Of a stretch of 64,000 nt of DNA, positions 12,581 to 24,000 are shown piece by piece. Source of the stretch: Pseudisothecium myosuroides. Taxonomy: Eukaryota; Streptophyta; Bryopsida; Hypnales; Lembophyllaceae. The notes under the pieces were generated by a model, which saw nothing but the letters and a program-made list of their open reading frames with translations, was not told the DNA's origin and did no database searches. Both the position numbers and the translations under genes were made by a program. The DNA is taken from the NCBI GenBank assembly GCA_951799445.1, contig OX637287.1, positions 45,599,724 through 45,663,723 on the forward strand. The letters are read 5' to 3'. Each line of letters begins with the position of its first letter. Position 1 is the first letter of the stretch.

Positions 12581-12926
12581 CAAAATAACAAAATTAAAAT
12601 TAACAAACTAATTTCCAAAATTAAAAAAAAAATCAATATCTACAACTATCACATAAACCTTCATTTCAAATTTCACATACATTAGACATGCACTGCAAAA
12701 GTTATAGCCAAAAAACAACTTATAGGACAAGGGGACAAAAAATAGGACAAGTATTTCTTGCAACCACCCATGTAGGATTTTTGTATTCTTTGTCTAGATT
12801 AAGAGTAATTAATGTATTGTAGACAAGGTGAATTGGCCAGAAATCTCTTCCAAGTTCATTATTGTTTAGCTACTGTTCTTTGTAACAATATACTATGTGA
12901 GTCTAAATTTGCCATGCTTTCACTAT

Positions 12927-13168
12927 CATTAGAGGAGATTTGAGCCTTTGGAAGACCGTTTCAGGGCTGTTCCCGATGCTGGGAACAGCGCGTTGCTGTC
13001 AGAAAAAAAAGTTATTAAAAAAACGTTATTAAAATGTTAAAAAAAAAATCTGACGTGGTTGTCACTTGGCCACGTCAGACTGGCCATTTGGTAGCGTCCT
13101 AGCATTCCTACAGAGTTCCCACAGTCCGGGAACTTGCAGTCTCTTAGAGGCCCGAATCTCCTCTAATG
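12927..13168. mobile_element. CATTAGAGGAGATT inverted-repeat MITE
   Basis: The 242 bp unit has ends CATTAGAGGAGATT and AATCTCCTCTAATG. It carries GGGAACAGCG near the left end and CCGGGAACTT near the right. The element at 15,646-15,917 has the same layout (CATTAGAAGAGATT ends, inner GGGAACAGCCTG), so they are one family. Confidence 0.8.
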
Positions 13169-13662
13169 AGTATTTTTTCAAGGGCTTTATATTTCAATTC
13201 TTGGCCAATAATTTTGACACCACATCTATTGCAAGCCCATGTCAATCATCTTTCAACACCTAGGTCCCCTACATGTAATATATTAAAAAATGTCCATGGT
13301 GGTCAATAATGTGGAGGTATGTTGAAAATGGTAGTAATATCTTTGCATATACATGTGCAAATACATACTCAATATGTACTACAACCTTCCAATCGTGGTG
13401 GTGGATCTTCTTCATATTTTGTTTGAAGGCAAAAAAACATTGTCTTCTATCAATCTCTACAATTGGATTTCCAAATACAACTATCTTTCATTCCTCCCAA
13501 ATAAACATTTTTTGTGACATCAATTTTTATATCAATTTTTGAGAAAAGCGATGGTCTTTAAAGGGTTAAACAACATGACAAGTCCTTCAACTTCGTGGTG
13601 GAACTCTCAATGATAGATTGACAACACTTGCTATAGATCCTAACTAGTAAAAAACCCGTTAC

Positions 13663-14879
13663 CCCCTAAAGGACCAGCTTGCTATTTTTAGCAACATAGC
13701 AATTTTGGACAGGTACGTGTGACCAGAGATTTTCATATTTTAAGTTGAAATTTTAATAGAAAGTGGGGACGAGGAATATCTTTCATGTGCACTAAATTTC
13801 AAAATAGGAGTCAAAAGTTATGGCCAAATATGTTATTTTTTTCACCGGGCAGGCAATCTGGGCAGATCTGAAAAAATCACTTTTTTCAAAAATAAAAATT
13901 TGAAATTGATTTTTTAAAATTTATATATATGTGGAAAGCTTTGAGTCATTCCATTTTGATCAATGAGTCAAAAATTATGAGGGTTTTTAGTTTGCGGGGA
14001 GTTATGGATTCTCTACTCTGAAATAAACTTTGAAGTTGTTTATTTAACTCAATTTTTAATATTTTTTGAAAAAGAAAAAATTCATAGGATGAAGGTTGTT
14101 TATTACAAGATTACAACCATTGGGATTGACATTTTTCAATTCCATAATTAAATTCTTAACAATTTAGTACTTTGGATCATTCTCTACTTCTTTCTACTTA
14201 CTATTTTTTTTGTATATGTTGTACAATTCCAAATGATTTGAAATTTTTTAAGCATGTAGCCAACTTGTTTAGGAAAAAGAATTCAAAGAAGCACCAACAT
14301 TTTGGACATTTTTTCATACATATGTGACCTTGTGGAGTGCAGCTGCCCTGTTTTTCGCAGGGACAAAAAAAGTATTTTTGCCAATTCAAATGCTAATATC
14401 TTCCAATCCGCATGGTGGAAAATTCTGAATTTTTTTTTCCACATCTTCTAAAACTAGTTTACTATAAGATCCTACGGTTATATGTGTCTAAATTTTTTTT
14501 TTCTCTAAAATTTGGTACTTGTACTAGAAATGCATTAGGGGATATTTGAACCCCAAAGAGGCCGCTTTGTAATGCAAAAATTTGGGTGGGAAAAACCTTC
14601 TCAACTCACTAGTTGGGCCAAGAATTGCATGATGAATTCAAAAATTCGTCATCATTACCCAATCCATCTCCACGATCTCATAAATCTCATGATGGTTTCA
14701 TCATGAAGAATAGAGCTCACGCCACGTGGTGGTTGTAATGAATCTATGACCACCCTCACACTCATTCCATTAGTATTAAAATTAGTAAGAAAACTCAAAG
14801 CCTTTTTGTGGGTTCAAATATCCCCTAATGGCAATTTTTGAGCGTTTTTGGTGAAAACATAGTCAAGGAATTTTAGAGG
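13663..14879 (+). mobile_element. TTAA-element E6 (subfamily B) with nested MITE
   Basis: The left end reads CCCCTAAAGGACCAGC after TTAC (a degraded TTAA), and the right end reads TTTTAGAGG followed by TTAA (14,880-14,883). Removing the nested MITE (14,533-14,827) leaves ~920 bp collinear with E5 at 50,179-51,102. Shared blocks are GTACGTGTG, GTCAAAAGTTATGGCC, GAAAGCTTTGA, AACCATTGGGATT and GATCCTACGGTTA. No coding frame is conserved. Confidence 0.75.
14533..14827. mobile_element. MITE nested in E6
   Basis: The unit begins CATTAGGGGATATTTGAACC and ends GGTTCAAATATCCCCTA, with ATG directly before (14,530-14,532) and after (14,828-14,830). The homologous place in E5 reads agaaATGgcag without the insert, so this is an insertion with a 3 bp ATG duplication. 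It has no coding capacity. Confidence 0.75.
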
Positions 14880-14883
14880 TTAA

Positions 14884-15645
14884 TGATGATCTTTATCCCT
14901 AAAAATATTCAATTCCTCTACCAGATGGTCAAACATCATATTAATTTAACTTCTAAATGCCTTTGTTTGAGCATTTTGGAGTTTGCTCAAAACTAAACAA
15001 AAAGATCAAGTTTTAGTAAGTTTTATTGATGTTCAGCCACACAAATTAAACCAAGACTTATTGTCAATCACATAGGAAGAAAACACACAACAATATCACT
15101 TACGACTTGAAAGATTATAATATTTGATCTTTCAAGAAGGTGCTAAAATTATAAAAGTGATTTGAAGTCTCTCAATCTTCTATTTACATATCAAATTCAA
15201 ATTGAGGTCATGAAAAAAGTGAGGCTTAAGACATAGCATAATCAATATATGCTTTTCAAAATCTACTGTACAATTAAAAAAATAAAATTTCAATGTGATT
15301 CCCTCCCAAGATCTAGTGTGTGTGAAGCTCATCTCCATGAGCATCTAATACTAATTTTTTTTGTGCAATAAACACTTTTGCACAAAATCTTCAATAAGAT
15401 TTTATTTAACTTCAAAGTTTAGTAGACCCCCTAATATGGTGCCTTGGATGTAGGATTTGAGCTCAATTTAATAATCTAATTAAATTATATTTGATTTTCA
15501 ATTACAATATATATATTTTTAGTTTATAAGATTATTTGTTGTCCATCAATGAGAATTTTTTTTATTAGTTATATAAAGAATAGTCATTGTTAAATTTTGT
15601 AAAGTGAAAATCATTTGGCATATATAACACCTACAATCCAAATAA
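14884..15645. other. Intergenic, no gene seen
   Basis: AT-rich DNA with no supported feature. Confidence 0.5.
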
Positions 15646-15917
15646 CATTAGAAGAGATTTGAGAGCTCTAAGAGCCCGCGAGTTATCTGGCCTTGGGAAC
15701 CCTGGGAACAGCCTGGGAACAATAATCTGACGTGGCTGAGAGAGTGCCATGTCAGAAAATAATAATAAATTATTTTTAAATTATTTTTTTAATATATATA
15801 TTTTTAAATAATATTTTAATAATATATATATTTTTAAATTATTTTAATATTTTGACTGTTCCCAACTGCGGGAACAGCCTGAAACGGCCCCTCGCAGCCC
15901 TTAAATCTCTTCTAATG
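15646..15917. mobile_element. CATTAGAAGAGATT inverted-repeat MITE
   Basis: The 272 bp unit has ends CATTAGAAGAGATTT and AAATCTCTTCTAATG, GGGAACAGCCTG near each end, and a very AT-rich centre in which TATATATTTTTAAAT occurs repeatedly. It belongs to the same family as 12,927-13,168. Confidence 0.8.
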
Positions 15918-17373
15918 CTCCAATTTGATTTATTGAGGTACAAATAGCAATGAAAAATATTATGAAAATTTCTCAATTAAACATTTAATTTTTATATCAT
16001 AAATACCTCTAAGAATGGTTTTAAAGTGAAATCCCTACTACAAAGCTAGGTTTAGCATTTATATAATTGATTGATAAAATTTGGACATTTTCCATCCTAA
16101 AAAGTATTTTACATATATATTTTGTTTTTTTCAGGAGTTTTGATGATTGTGAAAATAGAATAATTGTGATTTCAATGAATATTTAATCCAATTATGCATT
16201 ACAAAAATGACAATTCTAAAGGAACAAGGAAACATTCCTTAAGAGGAAATTAGGACAATGTTATTTGAGTAAATGTTGAATGAAACATTTCACTTACTAG
16301 TTATAACATTGTTCTTATTAAAAATTTGATAGTTCCTATTGAAATTAATACTTGCATAAGATAGAATCAAAAACTGAAGAAATGAATTTGAATAAATTTA
16401 ATGTAGCGTAGGATGTTCAAAATATTGGATTTTCTATAATTTATTAAAAAAGAGATCTCACATCAGTTGTAATATATACAAACACCAAACTTGAATAGAT
16501 AACTATCTATTATCAACCTTTTGTAGGTACCCAAACATAATCCAAAACAAGGGTCTCATTGATGAATGTATTTGGATTTTTGGTTGCAAAGTAAACTAAA
16601 CAAAACCATATTGCCAAGTCCGGTTTTCAAAGCAGATTTGTCACCATTCCATTGGATACTCAGAAAAGCGTTATAATTCATAATGCAACCCCTCTTTCTA
16701 CACCCTTAGATTTGCAAAAAGTACAGATATGGACATGTGTGATGAACTATTAGACTAGGCATTATGTCCCATATTGCTCTGGAGCCTCCCAGCTCTCGAG
16801 CATTATCTAGTCCATTTTAGGTGAACTTTTTATTACAAAATGAGGGATTGGGACATGGACCCAAATAAGGTCCTTCAACCTTGGTTATAGTGTCCATTAT
16901 TGGTTGTAGTACACATTTGTCCACTTGCTTACAATGTGCAATAGCTTTAGTGTGATCTATCTCAATTTTGTTTTTTTAGTTGTGTTGGCCCCTCCTTCTT
17001 CCAATAGTGAAGCCATTTCCACGAAGGCAATTCCATAGAAATTGCCATCTCTTGCCAAAGCTGATGTACAACTGGGTCACCAACTCAGGCTAAGTTACAG
17101 ACACAAACTGTATGGAAGAGGATGACGTTGCTCCCCCAGCTACTGACATGATGCTGCAAAAGTGCAACACTCATTCATCCAATGAGATGCTTCATTTCTC
17201 CTTTCACCTTCAAAAGTCTAAGCTCATAAGTTAGAGCGACAGGTAAAGGATAAGTTAATAGAATGAGGGACCAGGAGCCAGAGTTTGAAAAAAAAGAAGG
17301 ATGAAACTCCTTTGAGCACCGAAATTGGGATCTGATGGAGTTTGGTACTGTATTTCTTTTGTACTACTCTTAG
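15918..17373. other. Intergenic, no gene assigned
   Basis: No bounded repeat was found. At about 17,100-17,230 (plus) there is a short open stretch after a TTACAG acceptor-like site, with CMEEDDVAPPATDMMLQKC in frame and ending in TAG near 17,230. It could be an exon remnant, but no partner exon or homology supports it. Confidence 0.3.
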
Positions 17374-17377
17374 TTAA

Positions 17378-17601
17378 CCCTTAAAGGACGAAGGGATGAC
17401 CCTCGAAATCATCCTTTTGTATTACCGTGTGAATCATTGGCTTAAAAAAAAGCTTTCAGTGGAAGGCAAGCTACTATAGAAGATCTTCCCTTTTCAAAAC
17501 AAATTCCGAGGATGAATAGTTGCACTTCTGTCCTACAGAGTTTGATTCTCTGTCATCCATCGGCCATATAATGGCTGCATTGACGCTTAAGTGTCAACGG
17601 G
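17378..17601. mobile_element. Small TTAA MITE (224 bp)
   Basis: The unit is flanked by TTAA (17,374-17,377 and 17,602-17,605). The left end is CCCTTAAAGGACG and the right end CAACGGG. The core matches the truncated copy at 2.6-2.8 kb. The target duplication and the CCC-like end resemble the larger TTAA elements, but the inner sequence is different. Confidence 0.7.
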
Positions 17602-17745
17602 TTAAACTTTCCTTTGACACCCTTGTTTTGAAGTGGGTTTCCTTAATGATTAACTCTAATATTTGTCAAAGTTTAGAAAAATCTGCAGTGCTACCCCACA
17701 TATATATATATTTCAAAATCAAATACTTGAAGTATTGTACTTATA

Positions 17746-18447
17746 CAATAGAACCTCTCTAAATTGATAGGTCCCGGACTGGTCTGATAGATTGGTTTAT
17801 AGAGGTTTATTGGCTTCTGGAGGCTCATTTTTAGTCATAAGAGCATCTGCAGTGGTCTCTGGATAAATAGTCCCTGTATCGGCAAATGCAGGGGCTGAAA
17901 ACGAGACCTCCACAGTGACGGGTTGTTTTTTGGCAGGGTCGCCCCAATGCGCTCTACTTTATAGAACCCTACCTGCAAATTTTTGTCAGAGTAAATTGAA
18001 AAGGTGGCAATGGTTGCTGAAATTTTGGAGCAGATTCGTAGATGCTCACGATTCACGAGGTTTGGCATGGCTTGGATATTGGACACTCTTCATTGCCCGA
18101 GAAGTTTTTTCCTTTCCTGCTACGTGAAGACAAAGTCCTCGTCATTTTGACCGCACGAATAAGCTTGCCGGGAGGCTTCGAGTGGCAGGCAAAAAGCCCA
18201 AAAATGCCTGTCCCGCGAGGTCCCTTGCCGAGGCCGTGGAACTACAGTTGGCCATAACGATCCCATTGGGGCGCGCATTCAATGACAAATTGCATTTCAA
18301 ACGGCATAGTGCCGATACAGTCGCTAATGGAGGGACCACTGCAGATGCTCTAACCTATGTTATGTGGCCCAGTCCGGGATCGGTCTGACAGATTGGTTTA
18401 CGAAGGTTTATATGCTTATAGAGGAACGACTTAGGGAGGTTCTACTG
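17746..18447. mobile_element. CAATAGAACCTCTCT element carrying a nested element
   Basis: The left arm (from CAATAGAACCTCTCT, with GGTCCCGGACTGGTCTGATA) and the right arm (GTCCGGGATCGGTCTGACAG to AGGGAGGTTCTACTG) are separated by a second element at 17,841-18,350. The terminus is that of the 6,517-6,722 MITE. Without the insert the outer unit is about 190 bp. Confidence 0.75.
17841..18350. mobile_element. GAGCATCTGCAGTGG inverted-repeat element
   Basis: The 510 bp unit begins GAGCATCTGCAGTGGTC and ends GACCACTGCAGATGCTC, with TAA on both sides (17,838-17,840 and 18,351-18,353). A 3 bp TAA/TTA duplication suits the PIF/Harbinger superfamily. The interior is GC-richer than its surroundings and opens several short frames on both strands, none recognisable. 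Confidence 0.8.
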
Positions 18448-18535
18448 TACTAGGTATAAAGCTCCAAATATCCAGCTCATGAGCAAGGCTATGAGTGATA
18501 GTCGTACTAGTTTCTGACATCTTGCTGCTGCAGGT

Positions 18536-18721
18536 AAAGAGGTTGCCCCAAACAGACAGAAGCCCAAGCCATCTCTGTGGCGTTCAATCTGGACAACTGT
18601 CAGCGATGATGCACTGCAGGAGTGCAGAGCCCCTCCTCAAAGTAATAAGATAAATTCTGCTTCCTTACACAACCTGCAAGTTAAGCTTAACTTAAGCTCT
18701 GCCATTGAATTCTCTCTTTAG
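18536..18721 (+). other. Candidate terminal exon, unassigned
   Basis: After a pyrimidine-rich stretch ending GCTGCAG there is an open frame of 61 codons starting KEVAPNRQKPKPSLWRSIW and ending at TAG (18,719-18,721). It has no start codon of its own. No family is recognised and no upstream exon is visible through the nested MITEs, so it may be noncoding or a relic. Confidence 0.2.
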
Positions 18722-20960
18722 ATGTGCGCCTCTAAAGCTTATACTGTGTTCAAATTTGTGCCTAATTTAGCAAAGCTTCTACCAAAACTTGGTTCTCGCT
18801 GCAAAGAATTTGAATAACCGAGTGTTCAATTTGAGAGTTTAGCACCTTTAGCAGTGTTTTCAGCAACTTGCGCTAATTTTGAAAGTCACATAAATTTGAG
18901 TCCGCAGTCACCGCGTGTAAGTTGCGCCTTCAATATAACCAAGATCATCACTACACAGTGAAATTGTTAATAAGTTATGTTAACGCCGTTGTGTTCGATT
19001 CATGCCTGGTGTTTAGGTGCCTTGTCAGACCCCAGCAGTTGCTCTCCTTCACCTACGGAAAACGAGAGCTATCATACAGACAGAGTCCTCTTTTTCCAGG
19101 AATGTCAGAGACCCTAGAGACAACACAACAGATAGATAGATAGATAGATAACAAGGCTGGACTGAGTGAGTGAGTTACCAGGAGATTCAGGCTCCACCAG
19201 GCTGCAATAATACTCTTACTACCTTATCCAATCCCCCCTCCCAACACACACACAGGCGTTTGTTGCAGCATTATTCTCCTCAATCCTTTGTTCTCCAGCT
19301 TGCAGTCTCGGTCTATTAGCTGGTCACGGCTTCGAATAGCAGCTAGTCGTGCAAGCAGGAATATTCGGAAAAAAACACCCACCAGCCAGGGTTCGTAGTG
19401 GCGACTGTCTGCAATTTTCAGCTGAATTCTCTTTCGGGTAGTCAGAAGCATTCCAGATCCAGCATGTGGGAAGGTCATGTGCTACCGCCTGAGAGGAGCA
19501 AAAAACTTACATGTGCCTTCTTCAGTCTGGTGACCCAGGTGCACTCTCTGACACGCACAGGCACTACTAGCTGGAGCTCCATCATCTGGTGCACCATTAA
19601 CAGGCAGTCTGCAAATCTTCAAGTGTGAGTCAAGAAACTTCAGCCTCGCACATGTAATGGCCACATGATGACTAAGTTAATGGAGTGAAAATTTTGAGAT
19701 TACAAAGCTGAAAGGACAAAAAGCAGGCCACTCTTTTGACATCGCCTGCACGTAGCTAGCTAGCTGGTCACAACAGGACCACCGAAGTGGGAAGCCTAGG
19801 CTTCACGACACGAGAATAACGTCAAACGTCAAATCTAAGCAGGTGCACAGAGACATCAGTGAGATTATTTTCTTCAGTCCTAAGATTTTCCTTCTGGATT
19901 TTAAACTTGCTCTCTGTTGATCTCACTCAAGAAATGCTAGAATGTAAAATGCTAAGGCCTACTATGATCACTGTTCGTTTTCAGAGCATCTGTCAATGAT
20001 CTTTTCAGAGTAATTTTACCAGTTGTAATCGAAGCTCGCATGAAGTACATGGCAACGCCAGGCAGATCATTGATTGTTACTATAGCAGCCTCTACTAAGT
20101 TACGCCAGATTGTGATGTTAAGCTAGTCTAACACAATGGAGATGGTCAACAGCATCAGGCCATGATAGCAATCGTGTTATTAATTGATGCAACAAACACA
20201 GACTAGAAAATGGGAGGAAAATTGAGCAGATACCGCAATTAACTGATTTTGCAGCGAACCTCTGTCTGAGTAGATGGCCTTCCCTTCAAATCTATCCACA
20301 CATGCTTCATGCGTAGCTAATGAAAGCTTCAATTGAAAGCTCAGACGTGGTTGAATTACTTGACAAGATAAATGAACTAACTTACTTAAGTTCGTGGTTT
20401 GATTGACGTACCTATTAATGCGTCATAAGGTGGTGCTTGCCAGGGTCGTCCGTGTTCATTACATGTCACGTGGGAAGTCTTCTTACAAGGCAGGTGGGAG
20501 AAGGGTACAAGCCCAGTTGAAGCGTTGGCTTCATTTTCTTGACTCAAGTTGGTTTCAGATATTTGGATAAAGGAGCTACCTAATCAAAAAACAGGGCATG
20601 TTAATAAACTATTGGTCAATAAGCTCTAAGCGAACTGTCAAGGAAACGATCAATACTCGAATAAATCTGAACAGCAAGGAATGTTACAAACAACAGAATA
20701 GCTTTACAACCGGTAAAACAGAAGAAAGCACTAGATGATAATATATGAAACAAGCCAATATATCAAGATGCTACGAAGGCTTTGTGAATGCGTTGACAAG
20801 ACAGAGGCTCATGCTGCTACTGCACATCACTCTCGACTCTACGGACTTCTTAACCTCAAATTGATCATAATGTAGTTCTAACCACACACGAACAGCGGAC
20901 AAAAATCAGGTGGGATGGATACCGCCGCACTGAAAACACAACTGCGAAGTGCAGGAGCAA
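18722..20960. other. Less AT-rich intergenic DNA; GATA microsatellite
   Basis: Five GATA units lie at 19,131-19,150. A 98 bp minus-strand segment, 19,511-19,608, is bounded by a good acceptor (TTTGCAG) and a consensus donor (GTAAGT) and is open in one frame (LPVNGAPDDGAPASSACAC), but it stands alone. The region may hold downstream noncoding sequence of the channel gene. Confidence 0.3.
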
Positions 20961-20962
20961 AC

Positions 20963-20968
20963 TTTATT
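20963..20968 (-). promoter_or_regulatory. Putative poly(A) signal of the channel gene
   Basis: AATAAA on the minus strand lies about 95 nt beyond the stop codon at 21,059, a normal distance for a plant 3' UTR. Assigned by position and sequence only. Confidence 0.4.
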
Positions 20969-21058
20969 ACAAAAAATTGCTGGTTCAGAGAGCACTGACC
21001 CAGAATTGTATAATTATATGATACAACAGGTATTACAAGGATATATAATGTAAAGGGG

Positions 21059-24000
21059 CTACTTTATAGGATTCCCTTGGGTATTCACAATATTTCCGTC
21101 GGTACTAAGAGCCTTGAGAGGCATAAATGGCGAATCACGCCCCAATATGTCAGTGGTAATACGGGCAACATGTATGAGAATCTCTTGTTGAATCGTATAG
21201 AAGACAGCACCTTCCTGCAAGCGAAGGTTCAAACGAAAGCTCAGGAAGGAGTCCAATTTGACATTCTATATGATAAAGTAGGACGATGCAAGGGTGAAAA
21301 AACAACTTGGCTTGAGCAAAATTCTGACCAAATAACCCTCAATGATGATGCCTGCTTGAATTCGCCTATCAAATAAAGAAGAAGAAGATGATGCAACAAC
21401 TTACACCGGATTTGATCACACAAGAAAGGGTGATCACAGGTCCGTCACTTTCCATGCTCTTCAAGTAGCAGATGGGAGTAGACTTCTTTTCAACGCTTGG
21501 ATGTGATCTTAAGTAGCTCTGAACTTTCTCTGTTATGGTGTGCACCAAGAAGACGTGTCGGTTATTAAGCTGCATTGATGCCTCAAGCACCTTAGTCTCT
21601 GCCCTCGAAAAGTTGGTGATGACCTAAATGTCATGACACGCATCAGTTAGACGATAATCAAAGAGCATGCAAAACCCATAACTACTCTACACATACCAAA
21701 ACTTCTGTAATGCAACGGCGCCTGATGACTATCAAACGCGGAGTGTTGAGAAAACAGGAGAGGATAGACGAAAGAGTTTATCACAGCATAAGAGTCACTT
21801 CAGATTGAAAAGATTCATTGAAGCAACAAGCTCCAGATAAGAAGATCTACAGAAGGATTTGGTGCAAAAATAGACTTGCATTCGATTTATCTCCTTTTGC
21901 TCAATGTCAACTTCATACAGTCTAAGTAACAAGAATGAGCATGAAGAGGCGGTCTTTACATGGCTCCTAAGTGGCATGCTAAAAGTATTTGATATAACAA
22001 GGTTTCAAGCTACTCTTAGAGATGGATTGGACACTTGTTACACCAAAAAGTCATAAGGTATCATTACTTTAAGTTTGTTATTTCACCCCTACTTGCCAAT
22101 GCTGTTGGTTCAAAGTTATCTCAAGCTTGTTGCTTTGACCTTTGGAATCTAAAGTGTCACTGAGTAGTGCATCACGTCAGACGGTATACGAGAGGATTTA
22201 CTAACATCAGGGTCACCATATCACTTGTCGTAGAGCAGGACTCTCTACGTGCACATCCAAAAAGTTGTGTTTAGACTGGTTCTGGTTCACCTTCTTCACA
22301 TGTGTCCATTCCTTTCCACACAATGGTGGCAGATTGCAACACATAGTAACAACTTTAGATAAGTTGCAAGGGAATCTGACGTATGCCTGCCAATGGGGCG
22401 GGTGACTCCTTGAAGACACTGAAACCAATTCTTAGGTCAGCTTAGAACTGCGGGAACTAACCTGGCTGATGAATTCATTATTCGGAACATAAACAGGGAC
22501 GCCGTCAAAGCCCGTCACCTTAGTCTGCATGAATCCAATGTCCTGCACAAGCCCTGAAACTTCCCCAGCCTGCATGCAGAATACCAATGAACTCATCAGT
22601 GCTAACCCAAAACAATGAGACAATCCACGATGAAAGTCTACATTACGGAAACTGCTGCTTAATCCCTGAGTTCCCATTTGAAATAGAAAATGCACTTTGG
22701 AAGTTCATAGTTGATTATAGCAACTTTCAAATATATATTTCTAATGTACGGTATGATTTCTTCTTTCTATTGGTATATTATGTTACCTTCTTCGAGCTTC
22801 CTAGATGATTTATTTCAACTCTTAAAAATATGAAAGTGGCCACAATTGGCCATTTTGGGCACTTAGGAGTTAAATCTCTGGAGATCATGGAGGTTTTCAA
22901 TAGCTGTTAAAGAGCAGTAAAAGAGAAAAACAGCTACTTCGGTAAAGAAATAGAAACCTTGATCTTTTCACCAACAACAAACGGCCTGGTAACGAACAGA
23001 GCTGCGCCACCGAACATGTTTCCCACAACCACCTGAGACGCTAAACCCACCGCTAGACCTGAAAACCATCAAGTCAAGTCAAGCAATACGATATAAAAGC
23101 ATTCACTCATTACATTTCTGCAATCTATTCATCATATATCCACTGAAGATCAAATCCAATGCGATCTCATATGCAAGTGTTGGCTATGGCAACGGGCACA
23201 CGGAGACACAGCATGTTATTCATTTGAAAAAGGACAAGGATTTCATGGAAATTGCATACCAGAGACCCCACCAACTGCGAGGAATGAATGCAGCGTAAAG
23301 CCCAAAACTTCGGCGATGCATGACGCTGCTAGGAAATACATAGCCAGCGACACTATTTTGTCGACAGTCAACATTTGACTCTGCACAGCATAATGCACCA
23401 ATCTTAGTGTCAGTGTTTCTCTCGAACACATTATCTAGACTCAGCAGCTTCCCACAATATAATGCGACCATGAGATCACAGAAAGTTTTTCAGCCTCCAA
23501 AAATGGGTGATTGGCAGTCATCTCTGCCACACCATTCAACAACCGCCACATACATCCAACACATTATCTCTGAATGAACTACGAAGAAATGAATGAATGC
23601 CCATGCTTACATCAAACACATGGTTAAGCCATTATGTTAATCCTGTGATCACTACCAAATTTCTCAAGCAAAATGAAATTTAAGAAGACAAATGCTGGAC
23701 AGAAAACTATAGAGGGTCACCGAGATTACCTCGTCAAGTACTTTCTTCTCCACCAACTTTTTCACATAAATCCATTTCCAACGGAATAAGAACCAAGTGA
23801 TCATGCTAACGAGGCCTGATGCTCGCATATTGTAAATAATCTCCTCAGTAATCACTGCTTGCATCTTCCATAACACCGCTGTTGTCCACAGCCTGTTCCC
23901 AATCCACAGTTTATAACATCATCAGAACGGATGATCTCTGCACTAAGATAGCAAAATCCATAATCGACCCCGACCCCAAATGGTCACCCTAGAATCTGTA

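Noticed and set aside
17915..18388. Overlapping open frames on both strands within the nested element
   Set aside because: They lie within a MITE with terminal repeats, overlap each other on both strands, and match no known protein.
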